From assembly GCF_000828475.1 (NCBI RefSeq), contig NZ_AP014648.1, positions 868,001-932,000 on the forward strand: a stretch of DNA of 64,000 nt, given 5' to 3'. The notes below the pieces were generated by a model. The model saw only the letters and a list, made by a program, of their open reading frames with translations, did no database searches and was not told where the DNA came from. This stretch comes from Methyloceanibacter caenitepidi (GTDB lineage Bacteria > Pseudomonadota > Alphaproteobacteria > Rhizobiales > Methyloligellaceae). A program made the position numbers and the translations under genes. Below, in pieces: positions 15,846 through 24,080 of the stretch; position 1 is the first letter of the stretch; each line of letters opens with the position of its first letter.

Positions 15846-15858
15846 GTTCCGACTTTTT
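15846..15858 (+). repeat. Third GTTCCGACTTT repeat (right arm of element B)
   Basis: The same 11 bases as the pair at 13765-13788 occur here, about 70 bases inside the right attachment copy and upstream of the XRE gene. It may be an arm-type site or an operator for that regulator. Confidence 0.45.
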
Positions 15859-15928
15859 GCCAAATGACGACACGTTAGGGGAGCCAGAAAGTTGGAACAC
15901 TGCTTGATTTTGTAGGGAAAACCTTACG

Positions 15929-15974
15929 CTTCCCAAGCTACGTGTCGGGCGTTCGATCCGCCTCACCCGCTCCA
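15929..15974 (+). repeat. Third copy of tRNA-Gly 3' half (distal att, probable original host end)
   Basis: It starts with the same 19-base core CTTCCCAAGCTACGTGTCG and ends CACCCGCTCCA. CACCCGC pairs perfectly with the GCGGGTG acceptor of the tRNA 4.2 kb upstream, better than the TACCCGC now present there. This is the expected position of the displaced original 3' half after two successive integrations. Confidence 0.75.
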
Positions 15975-16015
15975 ATCTTTCCTCCCCTCCGTTTTTCCGG
16001 CAGGCACGCTACGAC

Positions 16016-17911
16016 TCACTGCGAGGCCCGCGCTTTCGCTCGGCTTCCGTGGTCCGTTTTCTCCCATTTGAAGGGGGCGACGACGAACTGCCACACAGCC
16101 CTGTAGGCAGCGATGGAGATCAGCAGCCAGTAGAGCGGCATGAGTGGGACCTGCCACAGCAGCCGGTCGAGCCCCCGTTGACGCAGGGCCAGCGCGCCAA
16201 GGCCCATGGCCGTCGCATAGCCGGCAACAAGGCTGAAAAGAGAAACCGTCCAGAACGGAAGGCCGAGCACGGTCTGTGGCAGGGCCAGCAATCGGCCGCC
16301 GGCGAGCTCCATCGCCAGGAGACCGTAGAACCACGGATGCGCAAGCGCCGACAGGATGGTACCGCCGATCATGATCTGAAAGGCCAGGAAGCCGCGGAGG
16401 CCCAGCTCGCGGAGAAGCGTGCGCGGCGCGCGCATATGCACAAGCCAGGTCTGGATGAAGCCCTTCAGCCAGCGGGTGCGTTGCCGGACCCATCCGCCGA
16501 GCCGCACGGGAGCCTCCTCATACGTCGTGGATCCGATCACCGCGCACCGATAGCCGGAGCGGGACAGGCGCACGCCGAGGTCGGCGTCTTCCGTCACGTT
16601 GTAAGGGTCCCAGGCCTGGAGCCATTTGAGAGCCTCGACCCGGAAGTGATTGGAAGTCCCGCCCAGCGGAATCGGCAGGTTCATCGCATCGAGCAGGGGC
16701 AGGAGCCCATCGAACAGGGCTGAATACTCGACGGTGAACTGACGCGTCAGCCAGTTTGCCTCCGGATTGTAGATGTTTAGGCGCGCCTGCACCGTCGCGA
16801 GGTTCGGTGGGCCTGACCGGAAGGCCTGATAGGCGCGCCGAAGCTGGTCGGGTTCGGGCCGGTCCTCCGCGTCATAGACGACAAGATGGTCTCCGCGCGC
16901 CAGCGGCAGCGCGAAGTTCAGCGCCTTCGGTTTCGTCCGCGGGGCAGTATCGGGCACGACGACGAGTTCGACATTGGCGGGCAAGCGCAAAGCCTGGGCG
17001 GCAGTGATCGTTTCGGTGTCCGCTGCCTCGAGGATCAGCTTGACGTCGAGTTTTGCGGCCGGCCAATCGAGCCGTGACAGCGCGTGCAGGAGCGGGCGCA
17101 GCATATGCGCCTCGCGATAAAGGGGCGCGAGGATCGTGTAGGTCGGTAGCTCCCGGTCGGCTTCGCGGACAGCATCCTTGCGCGCCTCGGGAGGGCGTGG
17201 GCGGGCGAGCGCGAAAGCGGCAAGCAGCCGGAAGACGATCACAGGCACGAAGACGAAAGCGAGGCCGATCGACATGGCATAAACGGTCGCGAGCGGTGCA
17301 GTCAGAACGCCCACCACGAGGGCAACGGCACCGAGCACGAGCGCCCATACCAACCAAGCGCCCGCCGGACGGTATGCGCTCAAGAGCGGGCGACGCGACG
17401 TCAACGCCGAAACGGCCCCCTGCGCGAGGCTCGAAGCGAAGCACTCAGCGGTCGCCCGCCGGAGTTCGCGCGGGGGCACAAGTGCAACGGGAAGCGGCGC
17501 GAGACGGGCGATGAGCGCCCGCATGGCGAAAGGGCGCAAGCACGTAAATCCGAGGAGCAGACGCCCCGCCGGTCCTGCTTCCTGCAGGATCCCGGTGGTC
17601 AGGCATTGCCGCAGGCTCGCCTTGCCGGGCACAGCCGCACTGCCCTCGGGAAGGCAAGGCAAGAAAGCGACGCCGGCCGAAGTCGCGAGCGCCCTCACAT
17701 AGGCCTCCTCGGTGAGGTGGCCGGTCGCGATCAGCACCTCGTGGGGTTGAACGCCCCACCGGGCGGCAAGGCGGCAGGCATGAGCGAGGGCCGCTGGGGC
17801 AAGCTGTGTACCAGCCAGGAAGCTATATTCGACCGACGCCGACAGCGGCGCATCAGCCGGAACGGACGCCTCCGGCCGATCCGCCGCCGGAGTCTCGTAA
17901 ACAAGCGACAC
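16016..17911 (-). CDS. GT2 family glycosyltransferase with N-terminal MshEN-like domain
   Basis: A processive-type membrane glycosyltransferase of family GT2, related to cellulose or beta-glucan synthases. The catalytic signature is complete: VYDAED (DXD), VTEDADLG (TED, the general base) and QRTRW (QxxRW). Hydrophobic helices lie before the GT domain (about 190-235) and after it (about 500-620). The first ~110 residues hold LAARWGVQPHEVLIATGHLT and RALATSAGVAFLP, which resemble the N-terminal domain of type II secretion ATPases (MshEN) and could bind c-di-GMP. The GTG at 17911 is preferred because GGGGGAAAT lies 7 bases upstream; the ATG at 17953 is an alternative that adds 14 residues. The polymer made is unknown. 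Confidence 0.82.
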   Translation of the reverse strand: MSLVYETPAADRPEASVPADAPLSASVEYSFLAGTQLAPAALAHACRLAARWGVQPHEVLIATGHLTEEAYVRALATSAGVAFLPCLPEGSAAVPGKASLRQCLTTGILQEAGPAGRLLLGFTCLRPFAMRALIARLAPLPVALVPPRELRRATAECFASSLAQGAVSALTSRRPLLSAYRPAGAWLVWALVLGAVALVVGVLTAPLATVYAMSIGLAFVFVPVIVFRLLAAFALARPRPPEARKDAVREADRELPTYTILAPLYREAHMLRPLLHALSRLDWPAAKLDVKLILEAADTETITAAQALRLPANVELVVVPDTAPRTKPKALNFALPLARGDHLVVYDAEDRPEPDQLRRAYQAFRSGPPNLATVQARLNIYNPEANWLTRQFTVEYSALFDGLLPLLDAMNLPIPLGGTSNHFRVEALKWLQAWDPYNVTEDADLGVRLSRSGYRCAVIGSTTYEEAPVRLGGWVRQRTRWLKGFIQTWLVHMRAPRTLLRELGLRGFLAFQIMIGGTILSALAHPWFYGLLAMELAGGRLLALPQTVLGLPFWTVSLFSLVAGYATAMGLGALALRQRGLDRLLWQVPLMPLYWLLISIAAYRAVWQFVVAPFKWEKTDHGSRAKARASQ

Positions 17912-18118
17912 GGGTATTTCCCCCACAACGCACCCAACGGTATTTTTCCGCATTTTCGTTGTGAGGCAACGATTGAATACAGGTGGGGCAGCGTATTCCG
18001 CCGGTTTACACGTTTTGAGTGTGGTTCGGCGTTCTGCAGCCGAAGGCGTCCGCCGCTCTGGCGATGGCCATCAAGGCGCGCTAAGACGGAGACGACTTAA
18101 GAGGCGTGGTGATCTTCA

Positions 18119-18988
18119 ATGATGAGATTTCTTGCGGGGCCGGTTGGCGCCGTCCTTGTGGCTCTCGCGGCGGTGGGTGCTGTGGCAGTTGCCGCGCACG
18201 CGCAGTCTCCGGGCACCGAGATCAAGCCGATCGTGCCGGACGCTTGGCAGGGCGACGCCTATCGGCCGAAGCCCGACTTAGCCGGCCTCAAGAAGATCCG
18301 CTTCATCACCGATTCCGACTACCCGCCGTTTCACTATTACGACGAGGTCGGAGCGTTGACCGGCTTCAATATCGATCTCGCCCAGGCGATTTGCGACGTT
18401 CTCGCCGTCGAATGCGAAATCACCGCGACGAACTGGAGCAGCCTGATGCCGGCGCTCGAAACCGGCGAAGCGGACGCGGCGATCGCTTCGATCCGGATTA
18501 CCGCCGAGGCGCTGAAATCGGCGGACTTCACCTTGCGCTACTACGCGACGCCGGCGCGATTCGCAGCGCGCAAGGACAGCGACATCGCCCAGATCAGCCC
18601 TGAGACGGTAGAGGGTCTTAAGATCGGCGTCGCCAAGGACAGCGGGCACGAGGCGTATCTCAAGACCTTCTTCCCGGGAGCGGCGGTTGCAGCGTTCGAG
18701 TCGAGTGAAGCGGCGCAGAAAGCGCTGAAGGAGGGAGCCATCGATCTCGTGTTCGCCGACGGGATCACGCTCGCCTTTTGGTTCAACGGTGTCGAGAGTG
18801 CGAATTGTTGCGAATTTCGCGGCGGACCGTATCTGGACTCGCGCTTCTTCGGTGAGGGGGTCGGCATTGCCGTGAAGAAGGGCAATCGTACGCTGGTGCA
18901 GGCGCTGAACTATGCGCTCGAGCAGGTTCATGCGCGCGGCACTTACGAAGAGCTCTTCCTGCGCTACTTTCCGATGAACTTCTTCTAG
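18119..18988 (+). CDS. Periplasmic amino-acid-type ABC transporter substrate-binding protein
   Basis: A 289-residue solute-binding protein of family 3 (SBP_bac_3). The N-terminus is a Sec signal (MMRFLAGPVGAVLVALAAVG, cleavage near AHAQS). Ligand-domain landmarks are IRFITDSDYPPFHYYDE, GFNIDLAQAICDVL, TNWSSLMPALETGEADA and GLKIGVAKDSGHEAYL. AHARGTYEELFLRYFP-type C-terminal residues close the fold. No permease or ATPase genes adjoin it, so it is either an orphan that uses a transporter elsewhere or a sensor-type binding protein. It converges with the sterol-desaturase-like gene, 9 bases apart. Polar amino acids are the usual ligands for the family. Confidence 0.87.
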   Translation: MMRFLAGPVGAVLVALAAVGAVAVAAHAQSPGTEIKPIVPDAWQGDAYRPKPDLAGLKKIRFITDSDYPPFHYYDEVGALTGFNIDLAQAICDVLAVECEITATNWSSLMPALETGEADAAIASIRITAEALKSADFTLRYYATPARFAARKDSDIAQISPETVEGLKIGVAKDSGHEAYLKTFFPGAAVAAFESSEAAQKALKEGAIDLVFADGITLAFWFNGVESANCCEFRGGPYLDSRFFGEGVGIAVKKGNRTLVQALNYALEQVHARGTYEELFLRYFPMNFF

Positions 18989-18997
18989 CAGCTTGGT

Positions 18998-19882
18998 CTA
19001 GCGGCGCGTGTCGGAGGCTCCGGCTGCATCGTCGGCCGGCCCTCTCGGCGCGCGGCTCTCCTCTGCCGGGTAGCCCAAAACGGGAAGCCAAAGACTCCAG
19101 CCGAGCCGTGTGGGCGAGGATGTCTGGTATGGGGCGAGCCCGATGCGCATGCCGACGTGGCCGTCCTTCGGTTGGGCGACATACGTGCGGAACAACCGGT
19201 CCCAGATCGAAAGATTGAAACCGTAATTGGAGTCATGTTCCGCCCTATACACCGAGTGATGCACCCGATGCATGTCCGGCGTGACGATTGCGAGACGCAA
19301 GAGCCGGTCGAGCGGCCGCGGCAGGTCCATATTGGCGTGATTGAACATCGCGCAGCCATTCAGAATGACTTCGAATAAGAAGACGGCCAGCGGCGAGGCG
19401 CCGAGCCCGATCACCACGACCATCTTCCACAACATCGACAGCCCGATCTCGATGGGGTGGAAGCGGATTGCCGTCGTCACGTCGATGTCGCGGTCGGCAT
19501 GATGGACCTGATGGAGCCGCCACAGGATAGGGATCTTGTGCGAGGCTAGGTGTTGGGCCCAGATCGCAAGATCCAGCACCAAGAGCGCAATGACGATTTT
19601 GAGCCAGTCCGGCCAATCCACGGCATTCAGCAGCCCGAACCCTTTTTGTTGTGCGTAAAGTGCCGCGGCAATGGCCGTCAGCGGCACGGCAAGCGCCGCC
19701 ATCAGCCGCAACAACAGGCTGGCGGTGACGCTGATGCCGAGATTGGTGAACCAGCGGCGTCCTTTCGAGACGACGAGCCGGCGGCGCGGCCACACATACT
19801 CGATCGCGGCGAACAGGATGAAGAGCCCGGCGAAAACACCGAAGCGCACCAGCGTATCGTCGAAGTAGAACGGCGTTTGCAT
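18998..19882 (-). CDS. Sterol desaturase/fatty acid hydroxylase family protein
   Basis: A 294-residue integral membrane di-iron enzyme of the fatty acid hydroxylase superfamily. The histidine clusters that bind iron are visible: HLASHK, LHQVHHADRD, FHPIE, FNHANMD, HRVHHSVYRAEHDSNYG. Four or so transmembrane segments occupy the N-terminal half (RFGVFAGLFILFAAIEYVW; LLLRLMAALAVPLTAIAAAL; IVIALLVLDLAIWAQHL). The ATG at MQTPFYFDDT is chosen, as a longer reading has no supporting signal. It may hydroxylate or desaturate a lipid, for example a hopanoid, sterol or fatty-acid derivative; the substrate is not visible. Confidence 0.85.
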   Translation of the reverse strand: MQTPFYFDDTLVRFGVFAGLFILFAAIEYVWPRRRLVVSKGRRWFTNLGISVTASLLLRLMAALAVPLTAIAAALYAQQKGFGLLNAVDWPDWLKIVIALLVLDLAIWAQHLASHKIPILWRLHQVHHADRDIDVTTAIRFHPIEIGLSMLWKMVVVIGLGASPLAVFLFEVILNGCAMFNHANMDLPRPLDRLLRLAIVTPDMHRVHHSVYRAEHDSNYGFNLSIWDRLFRTYVAQPKDGHVGMRIGLAPYQTSSPTRLGWSLWLPVLGYPAEESRAPRGPADDAAGASDTRR

Positions 19883-19967
19883 GGCCGGGAGTGTGCCGCG
19901 CTTCGCCGTCCAAACCAATGGCGCCGCGATCAAAAGGCCGCGAGGCGACCGTGCAAAATACGCGCAC

Positions 19968-19999
19968 AAAAAAAGGGGCGGCGCGCGATGCGCCGCCCC
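19968..19999 (-). terminator. Intrinsic terminator after the HdeD gene
   Basis: Read on the minus strand, GGGGCGGCGC pairs perfectly with GCGCCGCCCC around a 5-base loop and is followed by seven T. It sits 32 bases past the stop of the DUF308 gene and before the sterol-desaturase-like gene, separating the two transcripts. Confidence 0.9.
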
Positions 20000-20031
20000 T
20001 CGAACCTAGACGGCCAACTGGCCCGAACGGG

Positions 20032-20661
20032 CTAGGCCTTCGTGGTGGCATCCGCGGCCGGTGGGACCTTCCCGGCGTTCTCGTCCTTCTTGCCCTTGAG
20101 CTTGAAGCCGAGGATCAGCAACAGGATGCCGAAGGCGACGGCGTAGGCGCCGATCCACCATGTCAGCACCACCGCGCCGAGAACGGGCGCGATGAACAAC
20201 AGAATGCCGAAGATGACAGAGGAGATACCGGCCAGCGCTAGCCACCAGCGGCCATGGTCCAATTTCAGGCTGAAGGCCGCGTAGACCAGGAGTGCGCCGG
20301 AAATGACAGCCCAGATGCCGATGATGAGCACGAAAACGACGGCGGCCATGCCCGGCCACATGAAGGCAATGACACCGGCGGCGATGTCGACGATGCCTTC
20401 GAGGATCAACAGCCCCCAGCGCTTGCCGTTGCGCGCGGCCTTGACGCCGGAGATGATGGCGAGAACGCCGTCCACGAGCATGTAGGCCGAAAAGAACAGG
20501 ACGGCGGCGAGAATCGCGGCCGGGGTGAAGAAGAAACAGATCAGACCGAACAGGATGGCGACCACGCCGCGCAGCAGCACGACCCACCATTGATCGGCTA
20601 GAACTTCGCTGAGAGCCTCCTGATGCTCCGTGAGTTCTTTCGCGTTTTTCATTTCCGCCAT
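20032..20661 (-). CDS. HdeD family (DUF308) membrane protein
   Basis: A 209-residue inner-membrane protein with six predicted helices in three similar pairs (WWVVLLRGVVAILFGLICFF; ILAAVLFFSAYMLVDGVLAI; WGLLILEGIVDIAAGVIAF; and so on), the pattern of the HdeD/DUF308 family. E. coli HdeD is linked to acid resistance at high cell density; the role here is not known. The N-terminus is a short charged helix (MAEMKNAKELTEHQEALSEV). AAGGGGG lies 6 bases before the ATG. A strong terminator follows the gene, so it is likely monocistronic. Confidence 0.87.
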   Translation of the reverse strand: MAEMKNAKELTEHQEALSEVLADQWWVVLLRGVVAILFGLICFFFTPAAILAAVLFFSAYMLVDGVLAIISGVKAARNGKRWGLLILEGIVDIAAGVIAFMWPGMAAVVFVLIIGIWAVISGALLVYAAFSLKLDHGRWWLALAGISSVIFGILLFIAPVLGAVVLTWWIGAYAVAFGILLLILGFKLKGKKDENAGKVPPAADATTKA

Positions 20662-20796
20662 AGTTGCCCCCTTCGGCAGTGGATCGAGTTCAGATTGGTG
20701 CGCCGCTCCGCGTATCCGTCGGTGGTACCGGCTGGATCATGCGGCGCGAATATAACGCGCTTGTTGCGGCTTGGGGAGTTGCGTCGAGCTGCAAGC

Positions 20797-21732
20797 TCAA
20801 AGTTCGAGACTGTCTTCCGAAACCAGTGAGGCGATGGTCTGGCGCAGCCAGGTATGGCTCAGGTCCCGATTGAAACTGCCGTGCCAGAGCAGAGATATCG
20901 TGAAACGCGGCAGGTCGATTGGGACAGGGCTCGTCGCGAGCGAGAAGGCATCGGCGAAGTAGTGTGCGAGCCGCGACGGCATGGTGGTCAGGAGCGGCGC
21001 GCGGCGCACCACGAAGGGAACGGCCAAGAAGCCGGACGTCGTCAGAACAACTCTCCGCCGGAGCTTCCGTTTGGCGAGCGCCTCATCGACGACGCCGCGC
21101 GTGTCGTCCGCGAGGCTCGTCAGTATGTGCGGGCAGCGTAGGTAATCTTCGAGCGACAACGGCGCCGACACGCCGAGCTGTTCCGGGCTGAACAGGCAGA
21201 GAAAGTGGTCGGTGTAGAGCTGGCGGCGAAAATGGTGGACGTGCCCCTGTTCGAACACCCCGATACCGAGATCCAGCTGGCCGGTGTCGAGCTCTTCGAC
21301 CACGTCGATGCGGTTGGCGGGCCGCAGCCGGATGGAAACGCCGGGGGCCAGCGACAGGATGCGCTCGATGATGGCCGGCATGATCGCGACTTCAATCGAG
21401 TCCGCCAGCCCGATCCGGAACACGCGCTCGGCCGTGGCCGGGTTGAACGTGCCGCTTTCCAGGACGGCGGACTGAACCGTCCGGAGTGCGTTGCGGACCG
21501 GATCGGCGAGCGCCAGCGCCCGCGGGGTCGGCCGCATCCCGTCCGCGCTGCGGGTCAGGAGCTCATCGTCGAAGAGGCGGCGGAGCCGGGCGAGATTGTG
21601 ACTCATGGCCGATTGGCCGAGTCCGATGCGGCTGGCCGCCCGTGTCACACTCCGTTCGGACAGGAGCGCATCGAACGCAACGAGAAGATTGAGGTCCAAT
21701 CTGCTAAGATTAGTGTGATCGATATCCATCAT
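20797..21732 (-). CDS. LysR-family transcriptional regulator
   Basis: A 311-residue LTTR. The N-terminal winged HTH is LNLLVAFDALLSERSVTRAA, then SRIGLGQSAMSHNLARLRRL. The effector domain spans about 95-300 (ERVFRIGLADSIEVAIMPAI; LDLGIGVFEQG; TTSGFLAVPFVVRRAPLL). Two adjacent ATGs begin it (MMDIDHTN) behind AGGG. The overall look is like the NodD/PcaQ-type branch with a long HTH leader. It is divergent from the secreted-protein gene at 22086 across about 350 bases that carry an inverted repeat, and could regulate that gene, itself or hdeD downstream. No inducer can be assigned. Confidence 0.88.
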   Translation of the reverse strand: MMDIDHTNLSRLDLNLLVAFDALLSERSVTRAASRIGLGQSAMSHNLARLRRLFDDELLTRSADGMRPTPRALALADPVRNALRTVQSAVLESGTFNPATAERVFRIGLADSIEVAIMPAIIERILSLAPGVSIRLRPANRIDVVEELDTGQLDLGIGVFEQGHVHHFRRQLYTDHFLCLFSPEQLGVSAPLSLEDYLRCPHILTSLADDTRGVVDEALAKRKLRRRVVLTTSGFLAVPFVVRRAPLLTTMPSRLAHYFADAFSLATSPVPIDLPRFTISLLWHGSFNRDLSHTWLRQTIASLVSEDSLEL

Positions 21733-22085
21733 CGACCCTATCGATTGGATTAATTCTACGAGAAGACGCATGCTAGTCGCAACAGGATCATCTAAAGAGC
21801 CTGCTCAGGCGCAGGCTTTCGAGATGTCCTCGCGCGAACGAGATTGCTCCCTAGCGGCGTGAAGTGCGAGGCCCCGGCCGTCCTTCTGCTGAGCCAGCGG
21901 TGAGGGCGGCCGGACTTTCAGGCCCAGAGGAGCGGTAACCTTTTGTTATGGTTAACGCGCGGGCCTTCAAATCGCCACGAACCGCTTGAAAATTCACGGT
22001 TTCCGGAACGTGGAACGTCGTTGGGGCGTTAACCATAGAGTTCGGTTCGTCAGCACTCTGGGGCGTGGGGGAGGAAGCTGATGGA
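21733..22085. other. Divergent intergenic region between lysR and the gene at 22086
   Basis: I see no gene in these 353 bases. A minus-strand open stretch overlapping its right half runs antisense into the 22086 gene and has no ribosome-binding site. The region carries a 12-base perfect inverted repeat described separately and is expected to hold promoters for both directions. Confidence 0.5.
21947..22037. promoter_or_regulatory. 12-base inverted repeat with TTAACCAT half sites
   Basis: TATGGTTAACGC at 21947-21958 is repeated exactly inverted as GCGTTAACCATA at 22026-22037, with 67 bases between. TTAACCAT is one form of the CtrA box reported for alphaproteobacteria. The pair ends about 50 bases before the start of the secreted-protein gene, so a cell-cycle-type operator is possible. 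Confidence 0.4.
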
Positions 22086-23444
22086 ATGCGTATCGCTTGT
22101 GTCATCGCGCTTGGCGCCTTGAGCCTGTTCGGCTTTGCCCAGTCTAATGCTGGGTATGCCGCCGACGCGGCCGTGGCCACGCCGAACAGCAGCGCGTTCT
22201 CCAAAACGCCGGCGCCTCAGCCTTCGCGCCTTGCCCCGCCGCAACCGGGGCGCGCACCGGTGCAGGCTCCGGCCGCCCAAGCCGCACAGCCCTTGAGCAC
22301 ACCTCAGCCGACCGCAGCTGCCCAAAGCGCACCCGAGTCACGCGAGGTTGACCAAGGCGCCCCCGAAGTGACGGCACGCGGCGACGACGCCGATGTCCCT
22401 TACCAGGGCACCCCCGAAACGTCCTACGACCGGCCGTCTCTGCAGCTGCAAGGTCCGGCTCATCTGCAAGGACCGGCGACGCCGAGCTACGGGGCGCCGT
22501 CCGCACCGCCGGCGGGCCCGGCGGACTTCGCGTCCGCAGAGCGCCTGCTCGATTGGGTCTCGAACTACCGGGACAAGCCGCAATATTGGAAAGTCCCCGC
22601 CGCCGTCCATGCCATGCGCGACCACCGCCTCTTCACGGATGAGGAGCAGCGCTGGTTCTGTATCGGCTTCATCGCTGGCGTGCTCGGCACCAATCCGAAT
22701 GACGGCCCCGGTTTGATCCCTCAGATGTTCCCCATGCCGCCGAAGGAGCAGGAGGTTATCATCCGCGCGATCGCCTACTCGGGGCGGCCGGACTGGCAGG
22801 ATCTGCTCGTGAAGAATGCGGACCGCATGCCGCTGCGCAAACCGTTGATCGATGATCTGCTCAACGGACGGCGTCCAACCCTTCAAGCAATGGAACTCGA
22901 CACGGGCGGCACGACGGCGGTCTACGCTCTTTGGGGCTACTACGTGGCCTCGGGGCAGTACGAGCCCGTCATGCGGATCATGCAGGCGCTGAAATGGTCG
23001 AAGGGCGCCCAGGAGGCGGGCTTCTTCGAAAAGCTGGCCTCCGGCTGGGGCAAGGACGCCAACAATGTCGAGAAGGTCACGACCGGCGGGACCGCCAAAT
23101 GGACGCTTGCCTCCTACGCTGAGCGCGACCGCGACTTGATCGACCTCTACCGGGCCGAAATCGTCAGTCAACCGGAAGAGATCGCCGGACCTCTCAAGGA
23201 CGTCATCGAGGCGGCGTCCTTGTTCGAGGCCGAGAAGATCAGAAAAGAGCAATACGGCGCGATCGAGGACGCGGAGCGCCAACAGCTCACGGCCGACGCC
23301 GGCATGTCGAAGGGATGGACCGCAGGGTCGATCGCTATCGCCACGGGCTGCATGGCCGCCACGGCTCTCGGCCAAGCGCAGATCGCCGTGCCGTGCGTGA
23401 TTGGTGGTGCACTCTACTCAGGCGCAGGGAAACTCGCCCGCTAG
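22086..23444 (+). CDS. Secreted protein of unknown function with low-complexity linker
   Basis: A 452-residue protein. A signal peptide (MRIACVIALGALSLFGFAQS, cleavage near GYAADA) is followed by about 110 residues rich in Pro, Ala and Gln, probably a disordered linker. The folded domain starts near residue 145 (ASAERLLDWVSNYRDKPQYW). It contains QRWFCIGFIAGVLGTNP, MPPKEQEVIIRAIAYSGRPD and GGTTAVYALWGYYVASGQY, alpha-helical segments of HEAT or TPR character. The C-terminus has a Gly/Ala-rich hydrophobic stretch (GSIAIATGCMAATALGQAQI) that might anchor it. GGAGGAAG precedes the ATG. I do not recognise a named family. Confidence 0.65.
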   Translation: MRIACVIALGALSLFGFAQSNAGYAADAAVATPNSSAFSKTPAPQPSRLAPPQPGRAPVQAPAAQAAQPLSTPQPTAAAQSAPESREVDQGAPEVTARGDDADVPYQGTPETSYDRPSLQLQGPAHLQGPATPSYGAPSAPPAGPADFASAERLLDWVSNYRDKPQYWKVPAAVHAMRDHRLFTDEEQRWFCIGFIAGVLGTNPNDGPGLIPQMFPMPPKEQEVIIRAIAYSGRPDWQDLLVKNADRMPLRKPLIDDLLNGRRPTLQAMELDTGGTTAVYALWGYYVASGQYEPVMRIMQALKWSKGAQEAGFFEKLASGWGKDANNVEKVTTGGTAKWTLASYAERDRDLIDLYRAEIVSQPEEIAGPLKDVIEAASLFEAEKIRKEQYGAIEDAERQQLTADAGMSKGWTAGSIAIATGCMAATALGQAQIAVPCVIGGALYSGAGKLAR

Positions 23445-23466
23445 CATTCGCGTGCTTGCGGTTGGT

Positions 23467-23880
23467 CTAGAGCACCTGGTTGCGGGCCCGGATGCCGCGC
23501 TCGATCGCCGATTTTGTCAGCATGTCGATCTCTAGCGCCTCGGCCAGCAGTTCCAAGAACCGGGTTTCTTCCGGGCGCACATCGAGATCGGCCGCTGCGA
23601 TCTCGAGCGCGAGCGCATATGCCGTCTCGCGCAGCCGCATGGGCAGGCTGCTTCGGACGAGGTCCAGGACGATATCGAGTCCGGACTCGCTGCCCAGCAA
23701 TTCCCCACAGGCTTGAGATGCATCGACCAGACCGTTGGCGTCGTAGTCCGCGAAGATCGGCAAATGCGAAACGATCTCTCCAATGCGGGCAAGCTCCGCG
23801 CCGGACATGGTTCGGTCGACCGCCGAGGTCGTGACCATCGTGTAGATCAGCGCTTCGTGATGGTCCAAGGACTTCGTCAT
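23467..23880 (-). CDS. TerB-like protein
   Basis: A 137-residue all-helical protein similar to the TerB/tellurite-resistance fold. [20 protein letters not shown] and [18 protein letters not shown] form the first half, and [19 protein letters not shown] with [13 protein letters not shown] the second. The repeated AxADxxxxxEE-type acidic motif is typical of TerB metal sites. It is cytoplasmic with no signal peptide. It converges with the secreted-protein gene at 22086. Tellurite resistance is only the historical name; a general membrane-stress or metal-binding role is more likely for isolated members like this one. Confidence 0.75.
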   Translation of the reverse strand: MTKSLDHHEALIYTMVTTSAVDRTMSGAELARIGEIVSHLPIFADYDANGLVDASQACGELLGSESGLDIVLDLVRSSLPMRLRETAYALALEIAAADLDVRPEETRFLELLAEALEIDMLTKSAIERGIRARNQVL

Positions 23881-24080
23881 CGGCTTTCAACCCTCTCTGG
23901 CCGTGGTTCTCCAAACGGGCGCGACGGTATGAAATTGAAGCGGGACGGGCAAGCGCCCGTGTGAGAAGAAAGTTAGGGAAACACTGGCGCCGCAGGGGAA
24001 TCTGTGAAATTTGTTGCCGTCAGAAGGCGCCTTTCGTCTTTGGTGCCCATGATCGCTTCTTCAGCACACCTATTTCAGTC

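Larger units (their letters stand above)
13730..15974. mobile_element. tRNA-integrated element B without an integrase (about 2.2 kb)
   Basis: Bounded by the second (13684-13729) and third (15929-15974) copies of the tRNA-Gly 3' half. It carries a PIN-like nuclease gene and a small XRE regulator gene in convergent orientation. GTTCCGACTTT occurs twice just inside the left end and once near the right end. Sequence right of the third copy is unrelated to the other two right flanks, as expected for the original host junction. No recombinase is encoded. Confidence 0.65.

Noticed and set aside
11816-15974. Integrase or transposase gene in the tRNA-linked elements
   Set aside because: Both strands were scanned; the only coding sequences are the two membrane proteins, the PIN-like protein and the XRE protein.
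21851-22204. 117-residue minus-strand frame upstream of the secreted-protein gene
   Set aside because: It runs antisense through the signal peptide of a better-supported gene and covers the inverted repeat.
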